Below are positions 1 through 7,694 of a DNA stretch of 64,000 bases, in pieces. The notes below the pieces were generated by a model. It saw nothing but the letters and a program-made list of their open reading frames with translations. It searched no databases and had not been told where the DNA came from. Made by a program: the position numbers and the translations under genes. The number at the start of each line of letters is the position of its first letter. Within the stretch, counting starts at the first letter, position 1. This DNA comes from an uncultured Bacteroides sp. (lineage in GTDB: Bacteria > Bacteroidota > Bacteroidia > Bacteroidales > Bacteroidaceae), in contig URYL01000006.1 in NCBI GenBank assembly GCA_900552075.1, positions 1 to 64,000 on the forward strand, in the 5' to 3' direction.

Positions 1-20
1 GGTAGTCGCCGTTTTGGATG

Positions 21-55
21 AAGCCCTGAAGCATAACTGCTTCGGGGCTTTTTTT
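21..55 (+). terminator. Rho-independent terminator of an upstream gene
   Basis: A 12-bp stem (AAGCCCTGAAGC with GCTTCGGGGCTT, one G-T pair) closes a 6-nt loop and runs straight into a T tract. It presumably ends a transcript that enters from the left of the window. No coding sequence is visible before it. Confidence 0.85.
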
Positions 56-134
56 GTGCCCGTAAAGGAACGGGAGATGGCGTAAAATTCTCTTTTATTT
101 TTTCGTCTCTTATGGGTTCCTATCGATTTTATTG

Positions 135-142
135 TATCTTTG
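135..142 (+). promoter_or_regulatory. Predicted -7 box for the marC-like gene
   Basis: TATCTTTG matches the Bacteroidetes -7 consensus TAnnTTTG. No good TTTG -33 box is seen at the usual distance. Transcription would begin near position 149, which favours the ATG at 166 over an in-frame ATG at 112 that lies upstream of this box. Confidence 0.5.
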
Positions 143-165
143 TTTTGGTTTTTAAATATGTTTTT

Positions 166-810
166 ATGGATACAATTCTACCCTATGCACTGTTGTGCTT
201 CACTTCCTTTTTCACATTGACAAATCCTCTGGGCACGATGCCGGTATTTCTGACCATGACCAACGGACTGGGAGAAAAGGAGCGTCAGCATATTGTGAAA
301 AGAGCGACTATCATTTCTTTTATCATATTGATTGCATTTACTTTTTGTGGACAGTTCCTGTTTAAATTCTTCGGCATCTCTACCAACGGATTTCGTATTG
401 CGGCCGGTATTATCATTCTAAAGATAGGCTATGACATGTTGCAGGCACGTTACACCAATACGAAACTCAAGGATGAGGAAATCAAGGCGTATGCGGACGA
501 TATTTCCATTACTCCACTTTCTATTCCGATGCTGTGCGGTCCGGGAGCTATTGCGAACGGCATCATTATGATGGATGACGCCCATACTTGGAGCCTGAAA
601 GTGACACTCGTTTCGGTGATTGCAGTGGTATATATCCTTACTTATATTATATTGCGTTTGTCTACCAGACTGGTTCGGGTGATTGGTGAAACAGGAAATA
701 ACGTCATGATGCGTCTGATGGGATTGATTCTGATGGTCATTGCCGTGGAATGTTTCGTGGGAGGAATGAAGCCGATATTAATCGATATTATTCAGGAAAG
801 TCGTTTCTGA
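166..810 (+). CDS. MarC family integral membrane protein
   Basis: This 214-residue protein is almost entirely hydrophobic, with about six membrane helices. It has the family's early TNPLGTMPVF segment (near residue 22) and the central PLSIPMLCGPGAIANGI stretch that resembles the second half of the fold. MarC/YhgN proteins are inner-membrane proteins of uncertain function; an old link to antibiotic resistance in E. coli was not upheld. The start at 166 gives a protein beginning MDTILPYALL, as expected for the family, whereas the longer reading from 112 adds a non-conserved leader across the predicted promoter. It stands alone between the terminator at 21-55 and the next gene 168 bp downstream. 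The family call is firm; the role is unknown. Confidence 0.9.
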   Translation: MDTILPYALLCFTSFFTLTNPLGTMPVFLTMTNGLGEKERQHIVKRATIISFIILIAFTFCGQFLFKFFGISTNGFRIAAGIIILKIGYDMLQARYTNTKLKDEEIKAYADDISITPLSIPMLCGPGAIANGIIMMDDAHTWSLKVTLVSVIAVVYILTYIILRLSTRLVRVIGETGNNVMMRLMGLILMVIAVECFVGGMKPILIDIIQESRF

Positions 811-977
811 ACGGCCATTTATTAGAATTTATCTTTTAAGTACGACAAATCATAATAAATGTGTAAATTCAGCTGATATTCTGTTATTCGTTTTGTTTTT
901 TCAGATTAAATGATTACATTCCAGTCGAGAAAGTGTTTTCGGTACCTTCTTTTTATTAACTTTTAAAATTTGATTTT

Positions 978-1424
978 ATGAAAGTGCTATTGGTCGGTCT
1001 GGAACGTGTCGGAAAGCTGTTCTCTATGGAGTCTCTTTTTAAGAAGAAACTCACCGAAGCTGACATGACCGATGTGGAGGTGGTAACAGCTGAGATGACA
1101 GAATTTGGTTCTCTGGGAGGGAGAAAGTTGGAACGGAACATGAACGAAGCTTTGCGCGATGAAGCGGACTTCGTGGTAGTAATGGAGCCGTGGCAGAAAG
1201 ATTTGCTGACCCGCTTCATGGATTATCGGAATTGGCATAAGATTCATCTGTTTGCGGATATCTGCAAACGTAAGGCGAAAACCGACATGCCATCCTGCGA
1301 TGTAGATTTTGGCTACAGGAGCATGAAAGAAGAGATGAATGACGGATGCCGGAATTTATTGGAAGGATTGAAAATGCTTTTGAGAAAGCACGAGTCGGAC
1401 TCATCTGACTTGGCAATGATTTAA
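978..1424 (+). CDS. Low-molecular-weight tyrosine phosphatase-like protein lacking the catalytic motif
   Basis: The 148-residue protein follows the layout of low-molecular-weight protein tyrosine phosphatases. It starts with a strand (MKVLLVGLERVGK), then a helix like the family's SPMAEALF helix (FSMESLFKKKL), a central ADFVVVME strand matching the family's ADLILTMD, and a C-terminal helix like the usual one (GCRNLLEGLKMLL). The signature C-x5-R loop is not present: the nucleophile cysteine is Gly7 and the arginine is Lys13. The usual DP general-acid motif is also absent (CDVDFGY instead). I infer a non-catalytic relative, perhaps binding a phospho-ligand or protein. The reading frame is intact, so this is not simple decay. 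It is monocistronic and followed by a strong terminator. The homology comes from reading the sequence by eye, so it is moderately sure only. Confidence 0.55.
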   Translation: MKVLLVGLERVGKLFSMESLFKKKLTEADMTDVEVVTAEMTEFGSLGGRKLERNMNEALRDEADFVVVMEPWQKDLLTRFMDYRNWHKIHLFADICKRKAKTDMPSCDVDFGYRSMKEEMNDGCRNLLEGLKMLLRKHESDSSDLAMI

Positions 1425-1454
1425 GCACAACAATGGTTGTGATGATTTGAGTGG

Positions 1455-1487
1455 AAAGGCCCTGAATATTTGCTATTCGGGGCTTTT
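1455..1487. terminator. Bidirectional terminator between convergent genes
   Basis: GCCCTGAATA pairs with TATTCGGGGC around a 5-nt loop, with A-rich sequence on one side and TTTT on the other. It can end the phosphatase-like gene from the left and the histidine kinase gene from the right. Confidence 0.75.
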
Positions 1488-1493
1488 CGGTGT

Positions 1494-2798
1494 TTAGAAG
1501 AATTCCAGTACGAAGGTGGTATTCCAGCCGTTACTTTCTGCTTTCAAGAGGCTGATGCTTCCGTTGGAGAGTTTCATAATTTGTCGGGAGAGGGAAAGAC
1601 CGATTCCACTGCCTTCCTTTTTGGTGGTGAAGAAAGGCACGAAGATTTCTTCGGCTTCCTGTTCGGGAATGGCGGGGCCGTCGTTGCTCACGTAGATGAG
1701 GATATGCTCCTCTTTGGTGGAGTAGGCACGGATATGAATTTTTCCAGTACACTCTCCGATGGCTTGTACGGCATTTTTTATCAAGTTGATGAGTACCTGT
1801 CGGATCAGGTTCGGGTCGGCATAGAGCATCAGGTCTTCAGGCTCTATTTGAAGAGACAGCTGGATGTGGGAAGGGATGAGGTGGATACTTTCTATTTGCA
1901 GCAGAAGTTCTTTCAGGTAGAAAGGCTCCGGAGAAGGTTTCTGGAGCGAAGAGAACTTCCGGTAGCTGTCTACAAAGGATATCAATCCAGTGGACGTTTC
2001 GTGAATGGCACGGATACCTTCATAGATGGGACTGTTCTTCACATCTTTTCGCTGTAGGAAGGTTTCACTGAGCGAAGAAATCGGTGCGATGGAGTTCATG
2101 ATTTCGTGTGTTAGTACCCGGGTCAGTTTCACCCATGATTCGAGCTCTTTGGCATCCATCTCATTCCGGATATCGTTTAGGGTCAGAATCTTGACTGTAT
2201 TTTCTCCCAGTTGCATTACGGATGCCCGGACTAACAACTGCACTTCTCCTTTGGAGGTCGCATATTGCAGGTTGCAACGTTCGCCGGCAGGCAAGGTGCC
2301 CAACAGTTCCGGAATGTCCTCTCCGTAGCGTTCCAGTTGCTGGAGAGTGCCGAGAGCCGGGATACTGAGCAGCCGTGTCGCAGCCGGATTGCTTTGGATG
2401 ATTTTGTTCTGTTCGTCGAGTACGATGATGCCGGAACTGATACCCGAGAGCACTTGTTCATAAAATCGTTCCCGCTGTTCCATCAGCTGTTTCTGTTCGC
2501 CCATCATGGCCCCGAATTCATTCAAGGTATTTTGTAGGATACGTTCGCCTCCGATGAAACCATGTGTCGGTAGACGGAAGGAATAATCGCGGTTGCGGAT
2601 GGCTTCTAACATGAGCCAGCTTTTTTCCCGTAATTGTTTCTGACTGGAATAAAAGAGAAAGACGGCGAGGATAACCAGACAGGCCCCGATGACGATGCAT
2701 TCGCTTTTATCTTCACTTATTCCTAGGGTCAGCAAGACCACGCCTGCTGTGAGGGAGAGAATCCGTGTCAGTGGGGAAGAGAACCATTTAGATGCCAT
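1494..2798 (-). CDS. Sensor histidine kinase (NtrB/ZraS type) paired with a sigma-54 activator
   Basis: The 434-residue membrane kinase has two N-terminal membrane helices (about 10-27 and 33-50) with almost no periplasmic loop. Then follow a HAMP/linker-like helix, a PAS domain (about 110-210, GIIVLDEQNKIIQSNPAA), a dimerisation/phosphoacceptor helix with HEIMNSIAP (His near 230), and an ATPase domain with N box (NLIKNAVQA), G1 (YVSNDGP) and G2 (GSGIGLSLS). The short sensor region suggests that it senses within the membrane or through the cytoplasmic PAS domain. Its start codon overlaps the 3' end of the response regulator gene by 11 bp, so the two are translationally coupled and form one system. 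The likely target is the divergent export operon. The inducing signal cannot be told from sequence. Confidence 0.9.
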   Translation of the reverse strand: MASKWFSSPLTRILSLTAGVVLLTLGISEDKSECIVIGACLVILAVFLFYSSQKQLREKSWLMLEAIRNRDYSFRLPTHGFIGGERILQNTLNEFGAMMGEQKQLMEQRERFYEQVLSGISSGIIVLDEQNKIIQSNPAATRLLSIPALGTLQQLERYGEDIPELLGTLPAGERCNLQYATSKGEVQLLVRASVMQLGENTVKILTLNDIRNEMDAKELESWVKLTRVLTHEIMNSIAPISSLSETFLQRKDVKNSPIYEGIRAIHETSTGLISFVDSYRKFSSLQKPSPEPFYLKELLLQIESIHLIPSHIQLSLQIEPEDLMLYADPNLIRQVLINLIKNAVQAIGECTGKIHIRAYSTKEEHILIYVSNDGPAIPEQEAEEIFVPFFTTKKEGSGIGLSLSRQIMKLSNGSISLLKAESNGWNTTFVLEFF

Positions 2799-4161
2799 GG
2801 CGTTTCATTTTGTTGTACAGTGTCTGCCGCGTAATGCCCAGTTGTGCCGCTGCCTGTGACAGGTTGCCGTCGCATTGTTCGATGGCTTTCTTGACGAGGT
2901 TCTTTTCCATTTCGTCCAAGGTTTGCAGCGGAGTATCTTCTTTTGTTCCTTCCTGTACGGTCGGGGATTCCGGGGCTGGAACGTCAGCCAGTTGCAGGTT
3001 ATCCGCTTTCAGTAGCTTGCCATCCGAAAGGATGACTGCCTTTTCGATGGTATGCTGCAGCTCACGGATATTACCGTACCAAGGATAGTTCAGCAGGCGT
3101 TGTTCGGCATCGGCACTGAAACCGGTCAGTGTGCGCTGGTATTGCAGGTTGTATTGTTCCAGGAAACGCTGTGCCAGTGGCAGGATGTCTTCCTTCCGTT
3201 CCCGAAGTGACGGAATGTGCAGGTGGATGGTATTGATGCGGTACAGTAAGTCTTCGCGGAACTCCCCGTTGTGTACCATTTCATCCAGGTTGCGGTTGGT
3301 GGCACAAATCAGCCGGATATTGGTAGGTTGCGGGGTGTTGCTTCCCACCTTGATGAAATATCGTTTCTGAAGTACCGTAAGTAGTTTGGCTTGCAGGTGA
3401 TAAGGAAGGTTGGCTATTTCATCGAGGAACAGCGTTCCGCCGTCGGCTGCCTCAAAACGTCCGATACGGTCGGTATGGGCATCGGTAAACGAGCCTTTGA
3501 CGTGGCCGAACAGTTCACTTTCAAACAGCGATTCGGTGATGGCTCCCATGTCGACTACTACCATCGGTCCGTTGCGTCGGGGAGACAGGCGATGAATTTC
3601 TCGGGCCAGCATGTCTTTTCCGGTTCCGTTTTCTCCCGTAATCAGAATGTTGGCATCGGTGGTGCTGACCTTCTCTACCAGCAACCGCAACGGACGGATG
3701 ACGGCTGAATTACCCCAGTACATGGCCGATTTCTCATCCGGTTGTGCGGCCTGTTTCCCCTTTTTATCATTCCCATGCCCCTTTGCGTAGGCTTCTTGCA
3801 AGGTCTGTACCAGTTTGGCATTGTCCCAAGGCTTTACCACGAAGTCGGTTGCCCCGTCTTTCAATCCGGTTACCGCCAGATTGATGTCGGCATAGGCCGT
3901 AAACAGTACCACCTGAATCTGGGGACGCAGTCGCTTGATTTCGCGCAACCAATAGAGGCCTTCATTTCCGCTGTTGATGCCGGAAGAGAAGTTCATGTCG
4001 AGCAGTACTACGTCCACCGCTTCCCGTTGCAGGAGGGAAGGGATGGTGACCGGAGAATTCAGTGTAATCACCTGTTGGAAATATTCTTCCAAAAGATATT
4101 GCAGAGAAGTAAGAATGTTACGGTTGTCGTCTACTACGAGTAAAGTTCCTTGTTTTGCCAT
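2788..4161 (-). CDS. Sigma-54-dependent response regulator (NtrC/AtoC family)
   Basis: This 457-residue protein has an N-terminal receiver domain (phosphoacceptor Asp in VVLLDMNFSSG, near residue 55; conserved Lys in VVKPWDN), a AAA+ activator domain with Walker A GENGTGKD (near 177) and Walker B GGTLFLDEI, and a C-terminal Fis-type helix-turn-helix (GNLSQAAAQLGITRQTLYNK). The loop that contacts sigma-54, normally GAFTGA, reads GSFTDA here; other family features are intact. It is the first gene of a two-gene unit with the kinase. A -7 box (TATTTTTG) lies just upstream on the minus strand at 4182-4189. I infer that it binds the TGTC/GACA repeats at 4218-4276 and activates the efflux operon through the sigma-54 promoter at 4329-4345. 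Confidence 0.93.
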   Translation of the reverse strand: MAKQGTLLVVDDNRNILTSLQYLLEEYFQQVITLNSPVTIPSLLQREAVDVVLLDMNFSSGINSGNEGLYWLREIKRLRPQIQVVLFTAYADINLAVTGLKDGATDFVVKPWDNAKLVQTLQEAYAKGHGNDKKGKQAAQPDEKSAMYWGNSAVIRPLRLLVEKVSTTDANILITGENGTGKDMLAREIHRLSPRRNGPMVVVDMGAITESLFESELFGHVKGSFTDAHTDRIGRFEAADGGTLFLDEIANLPYHLQAKLLTVLQKRYFIKVGSNTPQPTNIRLICATNRNLDEMVHNGEFREDLLYRINTIHLHIPSLRERKEDILPLAQRFLEQYNLQYQRTLTGFSADAEQRLLNYPWYGNIRELQHTIEKAVILSDGKLLKADNLQLADVPAPESPTVQEGTKEDTPLQTLDEMEKNLVKKAIEQCDGNLSQAAAQLGITRQTLYNKMKRHGI

Positions 4162-4181
4162 CTGTGATTGAGATTTTATGA

Positions 4182-4189
4182 CAAAAATA
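4182..4189 (-). promoter_or_regulatory. Predicted -7 box for the response regulator/kinase operon
   Basis: Read on the minus strand the bases are TATTTTTG, a match to TAnnTTTG, about 20 nt upstream of the regulator's ATG. No clear TTTG -33 element is seen. It suggests that the regulatory pair is transcribed by the housekeeping sigma factor. Confidence 0.5.
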
Positions 4190-4217
4190 GGAATTTTCGA
4201 GGGGAGGGCATAAAAAA

Positions 4218-4276
4218 TGTCTAAAAAATACGGACAGTGACAAAAAATTAGACACCGATTGTCAAAAAATTAGACA
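4218..4276 (+). promoter_or_regulatory. Three TGTC/GACA inverted-repeat operators (likely activator binding sites)
   Basis: Three dyads with an A-rich centre lie in a row: TGTC-N11-GACA at 4218-4236, TGAC-N9-GACA at 4238-4254 and TGTC-N9-GACA at 4260-4276. Their centres are 19-22 bp apart, about two helical turns. They fall about 90 to 130 bp upstream of the start site predicted from the sigma-54 promoter, the usual range for enhancers of NtrC-family activators. The divergent regulator gene is the obvious candidate to bind them. The repeats are seen directly; binding is inferred. Confidence 0.7.
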
Positions 4277-4328
4277 CTTCGATTTTAGGTGAATATCGTA
4301 TCTTATTGTGAATGAGTATAATAACTTT

Positions 4329-4345
4329 TTGGCACGGTATTTGAA
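4329..4345 (+). promoter_or_regulatory. Predicted sigma-54 (-24/-12) promoter of the efflux operon
   Basis: TTGGCACGGTATTTGAA matches the consensus TTGGCACG-N4-TTGCA at all fixed positions but one (A for C at -12) and keeps the exact GG-N10-G spacing. Transcription would start near 4356, 18 nt before the ATG at 4374. That rules out the longer in-frame start at 4308, which lies upstream of the promoter. A sigma-54 activator gene sits next door. Confidence 0.75.
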
Positions 4346-4373
4346 TGGAATTTGTCAGATAAACGATTACGAT

Positions 4374-5750
4374 ATGAACAAAAAGAATTTATTACACATC
4401 ACGCTTTTCCTTCTTTCCGGTTGGATGGGGCTGGAAGCTACGGCGCAGGAGGTCTGGGATGTAGACCGTTGCATGAGCTATGCGGTGGCGCACAACCGTA
4501 CTGTCCGTCAGCGGGAACTGGAGGCCGACAATGCCCGGATGGATCGTATGAAAGCCATTGGCAGTTTCTTGCCGGGAGTGAGTGCGAGTACTGGCGTACA
4601 ATATAATTTCGGTCGTTCGGTAGATCCGGAGACCAATACCTATAACACCGTGTCTACCTTCAACAATGCCTATTCCATGGAAGCCTCCATGCCGATTTTC
4701 CGTGGCGGAGGACTGGTGAACGAGGTACGCCGCTCGAAGGCTGCCTGGTTGATGGGGAAAGCTGCCTGGCAGGAAGCCAAGGACAACACCGCATTGGAAA
4801 CCTTCCAGGCGTATATTGATGCCTTGTACTGCTACGGTACTCTGCGGCTGGCCCGCAAGAAACTGGTGGAAAGCGATTCATTGCTGTATAAGACCCGCCG
4901 TCAGGAAGAGCTGGGACTGAAAGGGTTGGCCGATGTGGCTCAGATGGAAGCCCAGCAGGCCACCGACAGTTACAACCTGACCCACCAGCGGAACTTGTAC
5001 GAAACGGCCTTGCTGACCTTGAAGCAGAAAATGAATTTTCCGGCAAACGATACGTTGCAACTGGATACGGCTGTACTCGACACACAGACACTTCATTATA
5101 TTCAACTGACTCAGGAGCAGGCGGACGATGTGTTCCGCATCGCCCTGAATGTCAATCCTACCCTGCGTCAGGCGGAGCTGAATGCGAAGGTGGCCGATAT
5201 GCGCCGCAAGATTTCCTGGGCTGATGTGGTACCGTCCATCACCTTGTTTGGGGGTATTTCCAGTTCTTATTATAAGGAATTGCATTCTACTTCCTATCCG
5301 AATTTCCGCACCCAGTTCAACAATAACTTCGGTTCCTATGTGGGTATCAGCATGAGTATTCCTATCTTTAACCGTCTTTCGGGAGTGACCGGATTGCGAC
5401 AGGCAAGAAACAATTACCGCATTGCCTGCGAGCAGTACGAGTCGCAGAAGGAAGAATTGCAGAAACTGGTGCTTCAGGCCGTACAGGACCGTGAAGGCTA
5501 TCTGAAAGAGAGTATCCAGATGGAGAAAAAAGTCAACTCCGATTCGCTGGCCTATCATGTCACCCGCCGGAAATACGAGGAAGGATTGATGACTTCGCTC
5601 GACGTACAGAACAATGCGGCTACCTTGCTCGAAAGTGAGACCAAGTTGTTACAGAGCAAACTGACCTACCTGATGAAATGCCGTCTGGTAGACTATTATA
5701 AAGGAGAAGAAATTATTCGCGGGTTGGGAGAAACCGCTAAAAAAGATTGA
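4374..5750 (+). CDS. TolC-family outer membrane efflux protein
   Basis: The 458-residue protein has a cleavable signal peptide (about residues 1-25, ending ATAQ) and the two-fold internal repeat of outer-membrane efflux proteins, with long helical segments. An example is the stretch near the end containing YEEGLMTSLDVQNNAATLLE, typical of the second repeat. It should form the trimeric channel that carries substrate from the periplasm to the outside. It is the first gene of a five-gene operon with the membrane fusion protein 17 bp downstream. The start at 4374 follows from the sigma-54 promoter and from the position of the signal peptide. The substrate cannot be told from sequence. Confidence 0.92.
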   Translation: MNKKNLLHITLFLLSGWMGLEATAQEVWDVDRCMSYAVAHNRTVRQRELEADNARMDRMKAIGSFLPGVSASTGVQYNFGRSVDPETNTYNTVSTFNNAYSMEASMPIFRGGGLVNEVRRSKAAWLMGKAAWQEAKDNTALETFQAYIDALYCYGTLRLARKKLVESDSLLYKTRRQEELGLKGLADVAQMEAQQATDSYNLTHQRNLYETALLTLKQKMNFPANDTLQLDTAVLDTQTLHYIQLTQEQADDVFRIALNVNPTLRQAELNAKVADMRRKISWADVVPSITLFGGISSSYYKELHSTSYPNFRTQFNNNFGSYVGISMSIPIFNRLSGVTGLRQARNNYRIACEQYESQKEELQKLVLQAVQDREGYLKESIQMEKKVNSDSLAYHVTRRKYEEGLMTSLDVQNNAATLLESETKLLQSKLTYLMKCRLVDYYKGEEIIRGLGETAKKD

Positions 5751-5767
5751 TAAAAAACGACGAGATT

Positions 5768-7018
5768 ATGGATATACAGTTAGAAAAGAAAAAAGGAATC
5801 CAAAAGAAACACCTTCCTTATATTGCAGGAGGAGTGGTTGTGCTTCTGTTGTTGGGGTGGATTATTTTCGGCAATCATGCTTCTACGTTGAAAGTCGACG
5901 GCAAGTCGCTGAACATTGCCGATGTGACCTATGGCAAGTTTAATGATTATATCCGGGTGAACGGACAGGTGCAGCCGATTTCCGTGGTACAGCTCAGCCC
6001 CGAAGAAGGAGGTATCGTGCAGGAAAAGGTGGTGGAAGAAGGAGCGCACGTAAAGAAAGGCGATGTGATTCTTCGTCTGAGCAACTCCAACCTGGACTTG
6101 CAGATTCTGAATGCGGAATCTGAACTGGCAGAGAAACAGAACCTGCTTCGTAACACGCAGGTCACCATGCAGCAGGACAAGCTGAACAACGAAACGGAGA
6201 AGGTGCAGCTCGATATTGATACCCGCCGCAAGCAGCGTACGTTCCAGCAATACCAGCGCTTGTACAAGGAACGGCTTATCAGCCGCGAGGAATACCTCCA
6301 GGCCAAGGAAGACTACGAAGTGGCCCAGAAGAAGCACAAGCTGATTATGGAACGTCTGGCGCAGGATTCCATCTATCGCAACGTGCAGATGGACCAGATG
6401 GAAGATAACTTGCAGAACATGCGCAAGAACGTCTTGCTGATTCGCGAGCGGAAAGACAAGCTGGAAGTGCGGGCTACCATCGACGGAGAACTGGGACTGT
6501 TGGATGCGGAACTGGGACAGAATATCAACGCCGGACAGATGGTGGGACAGATCAACGACTTGTCGGACTACAAGATTGAGGCCATGATTGACGAGCACTA
6601 CATCGACCGTGTGACTAACGGACTGCCGGCTACCTTTGAACGTCAGGGTTCTTCGTTCAACCTGAAAGTGCGTAAGGTGTATCCTGAGGTGCGCGACGGA
6701 CGTTTCCGTACTGATTTCATTTTCCAGGGCAAGCGTCCGGAGAACATTCGCAGCGGACAGACCTACTACATCGACCTGCAGCTGGGTGAGCCTACCGAAA
6801 GCGTGCTGATTCCGAAGGGTACCTTCTTCCAGGTGACTGGAGGCAACTGGATTTTCGTGGTCGACAAGGATGGAAAGAAAGCCTATCGTCGTAAAATCCG
6901 TATTGGACGTCAGAACCCTCAGTATTACGAAGTGCTGGAGGGACTGGAAAAAGGGGAACGGGTCATCATTTCCGGATATGAGAGTTACAAAGACAATGAA
7001 GTATTGGTGTTAAATTAA
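5768..7018 (+). CDS. HlyD/MacA-type periplasmic membrane fusion protein
   Basis: The 416-residue protein has a short basic cytoplasmic tail, one membrane helix (about 18-35), a biotinyl-lipoyl-like half motif (GGIVQEKVVEEGAHVKKGD), a long alpha-helical hairpin rich in Glu, Lys and Gln (about 105-235), the second lipoyl half (IDGELGLLDAELGQNINAGQ) and a C-terminal beta-barrel. It would bridge the inner-membrane permeases and the TolC channel. ATG 5768 is chosen over an upstream in-frame TTG at 5747 that overlaps the tolC-like stop codon. Family membership is firm. Confidence 0.9.
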   Translation: MDIQLEKKKGIQKKHLPYIAGGVVVLLLLGWIIFGNHASTLKVDGKSLNIADVTYGKFNDYIRVNGQVQPISVVQLSPEEGGIVQEKVVEEGAHVKKGDVILRLSNSNLDLQILNAESELAEKQNLLRNTQVTMQQDKLNNETEKVQLDIDTRRKQRTFQQYQRLYKERLISREEYLQAKEDYEVAQKKHKLIMERLAQDSIYRNVQMDQMEDNLQNMRKNVLLIRERKDKLEVRATIDGELGLLDAELGQNINAGQMVGQINDLSDYKIEAMIDEHYIDRVTNGLPATFERQGSSFNLKVRKVYPEVRDGRFRTDFIFQGKRPENIRSGQTYYIDLQLGEPTESVLIPKGTFFQVTGGNWIFVVDKDGKKAYRRKIRIGRQNPQYYEVLEGLEKGERVIISGYESYKDNEVLVLN

Positions 7019-7032
7019 AAAGATAAATTATT

Positions 7033-7659
7033 ATGAAAAAGATAGCAAGTATATTCGTGGGGTTAGTAATGGTATTTTTGTGTGCAACCTGTATCAGTGC
7101 CAAAGGCAGTTCGGAAGACAAAGTCAGTGAAACACGTAGTGTGAGTGCTTTCCATTCCATTGAAGTGGAGAGTGTAGCCAGTGTGTATTTTACTCAGTCG
7201 AACACTTATTCACTTCGTGTGGAAGGGGAAAAGAAATGGGTAAATCAGACAAAGTGTACGGTGAAAGACGGAGTCTTGTTGATTACGTGGACGGAAAAAG
7301 GAAAGAAGACCACCAAGAACGTGAACGGACTCTCCATCTATGTCAGTGCTCCCGATTTGCAGGAAGTTACTTTTGAAGGAGTCGGCTCATTCAACTGCAA
7401 GTCTCGTCTGAACCTGAAGGATGTGAAGTTTGATATACAGGGAGTAGGCAGCCTGAAGGTAGCCGATTTGCATGCCCGAAACGTAAAAATCGATTTGGAG
7501 GGAGTAGGCAGTGGCGAGCTGACGGTAGATTGTGACCAGTTGGATGCCAGTGTGGAAGGTGTCGGCAGTCTCACCCTGAGCGGAAAAGCCCGGTCGGCCC
7601 ATATTTCCAAAGACGGCATCGGCAGTGTTTCTACCCGTCGGTTGAAAATCGGTGAATAA
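7033..7659 (+). CDS. Secreted GIN-domain (DUF2807) protein
   Basis: The 208-residue protein has a signal peptide (about residues 1-23) followed by repeated beta-strand units with a recurrent EGVGS or GIGS turn (EGVGSFNCKSRL, QGVGSLKVADLH, EGVGSGELTVDC, EGVGSLTLSGKA, DGIGSVSTRRL). This is the hallmark of the head-GIN beta-helix domain (DUF2807), common in Bacteroidetes envelope proteins of unknown function. It lies between the fusion protein and the permeases, 14 bp and 35 bp from its neighbours, where many export operons carry the ATPase gene. A periplasmic or outer-membrane accessory role is inferred from context only. Confidence 0.85.
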   Translation: MKKIASIFVGLVMVFLCATCISAKGSSEDKVSETRSVSAFHSIEVESVASVYFTQSNTYSLRVEGEKKWVNQTKCTVKDGVLLITWTEKGKKTTKNVNGLSIYVSAPDLQEVTFEGVGSFNCKSRLNLKDVKFDIQGVGSLKVADLHARNVKIDLEGVGSGELTVDCDQLDASVEGVGSLTLSGKARSAHISKDGIGSVSTRRLKIGE

Positions 7660-7694
7660 AATTTTGCCATCACATAATAAACACGTAACAACTT

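Noticed and set aside
112..165. N-terminal extension of the MarC-like protein
   Set aside because: It spans the predicted -7 box and adds residues unlike the family start.
4308..4373. 22-residue extension of the TolC-like protein
   Set aside because: It spans the sigma-54 promoter and would bury the signal peptide.
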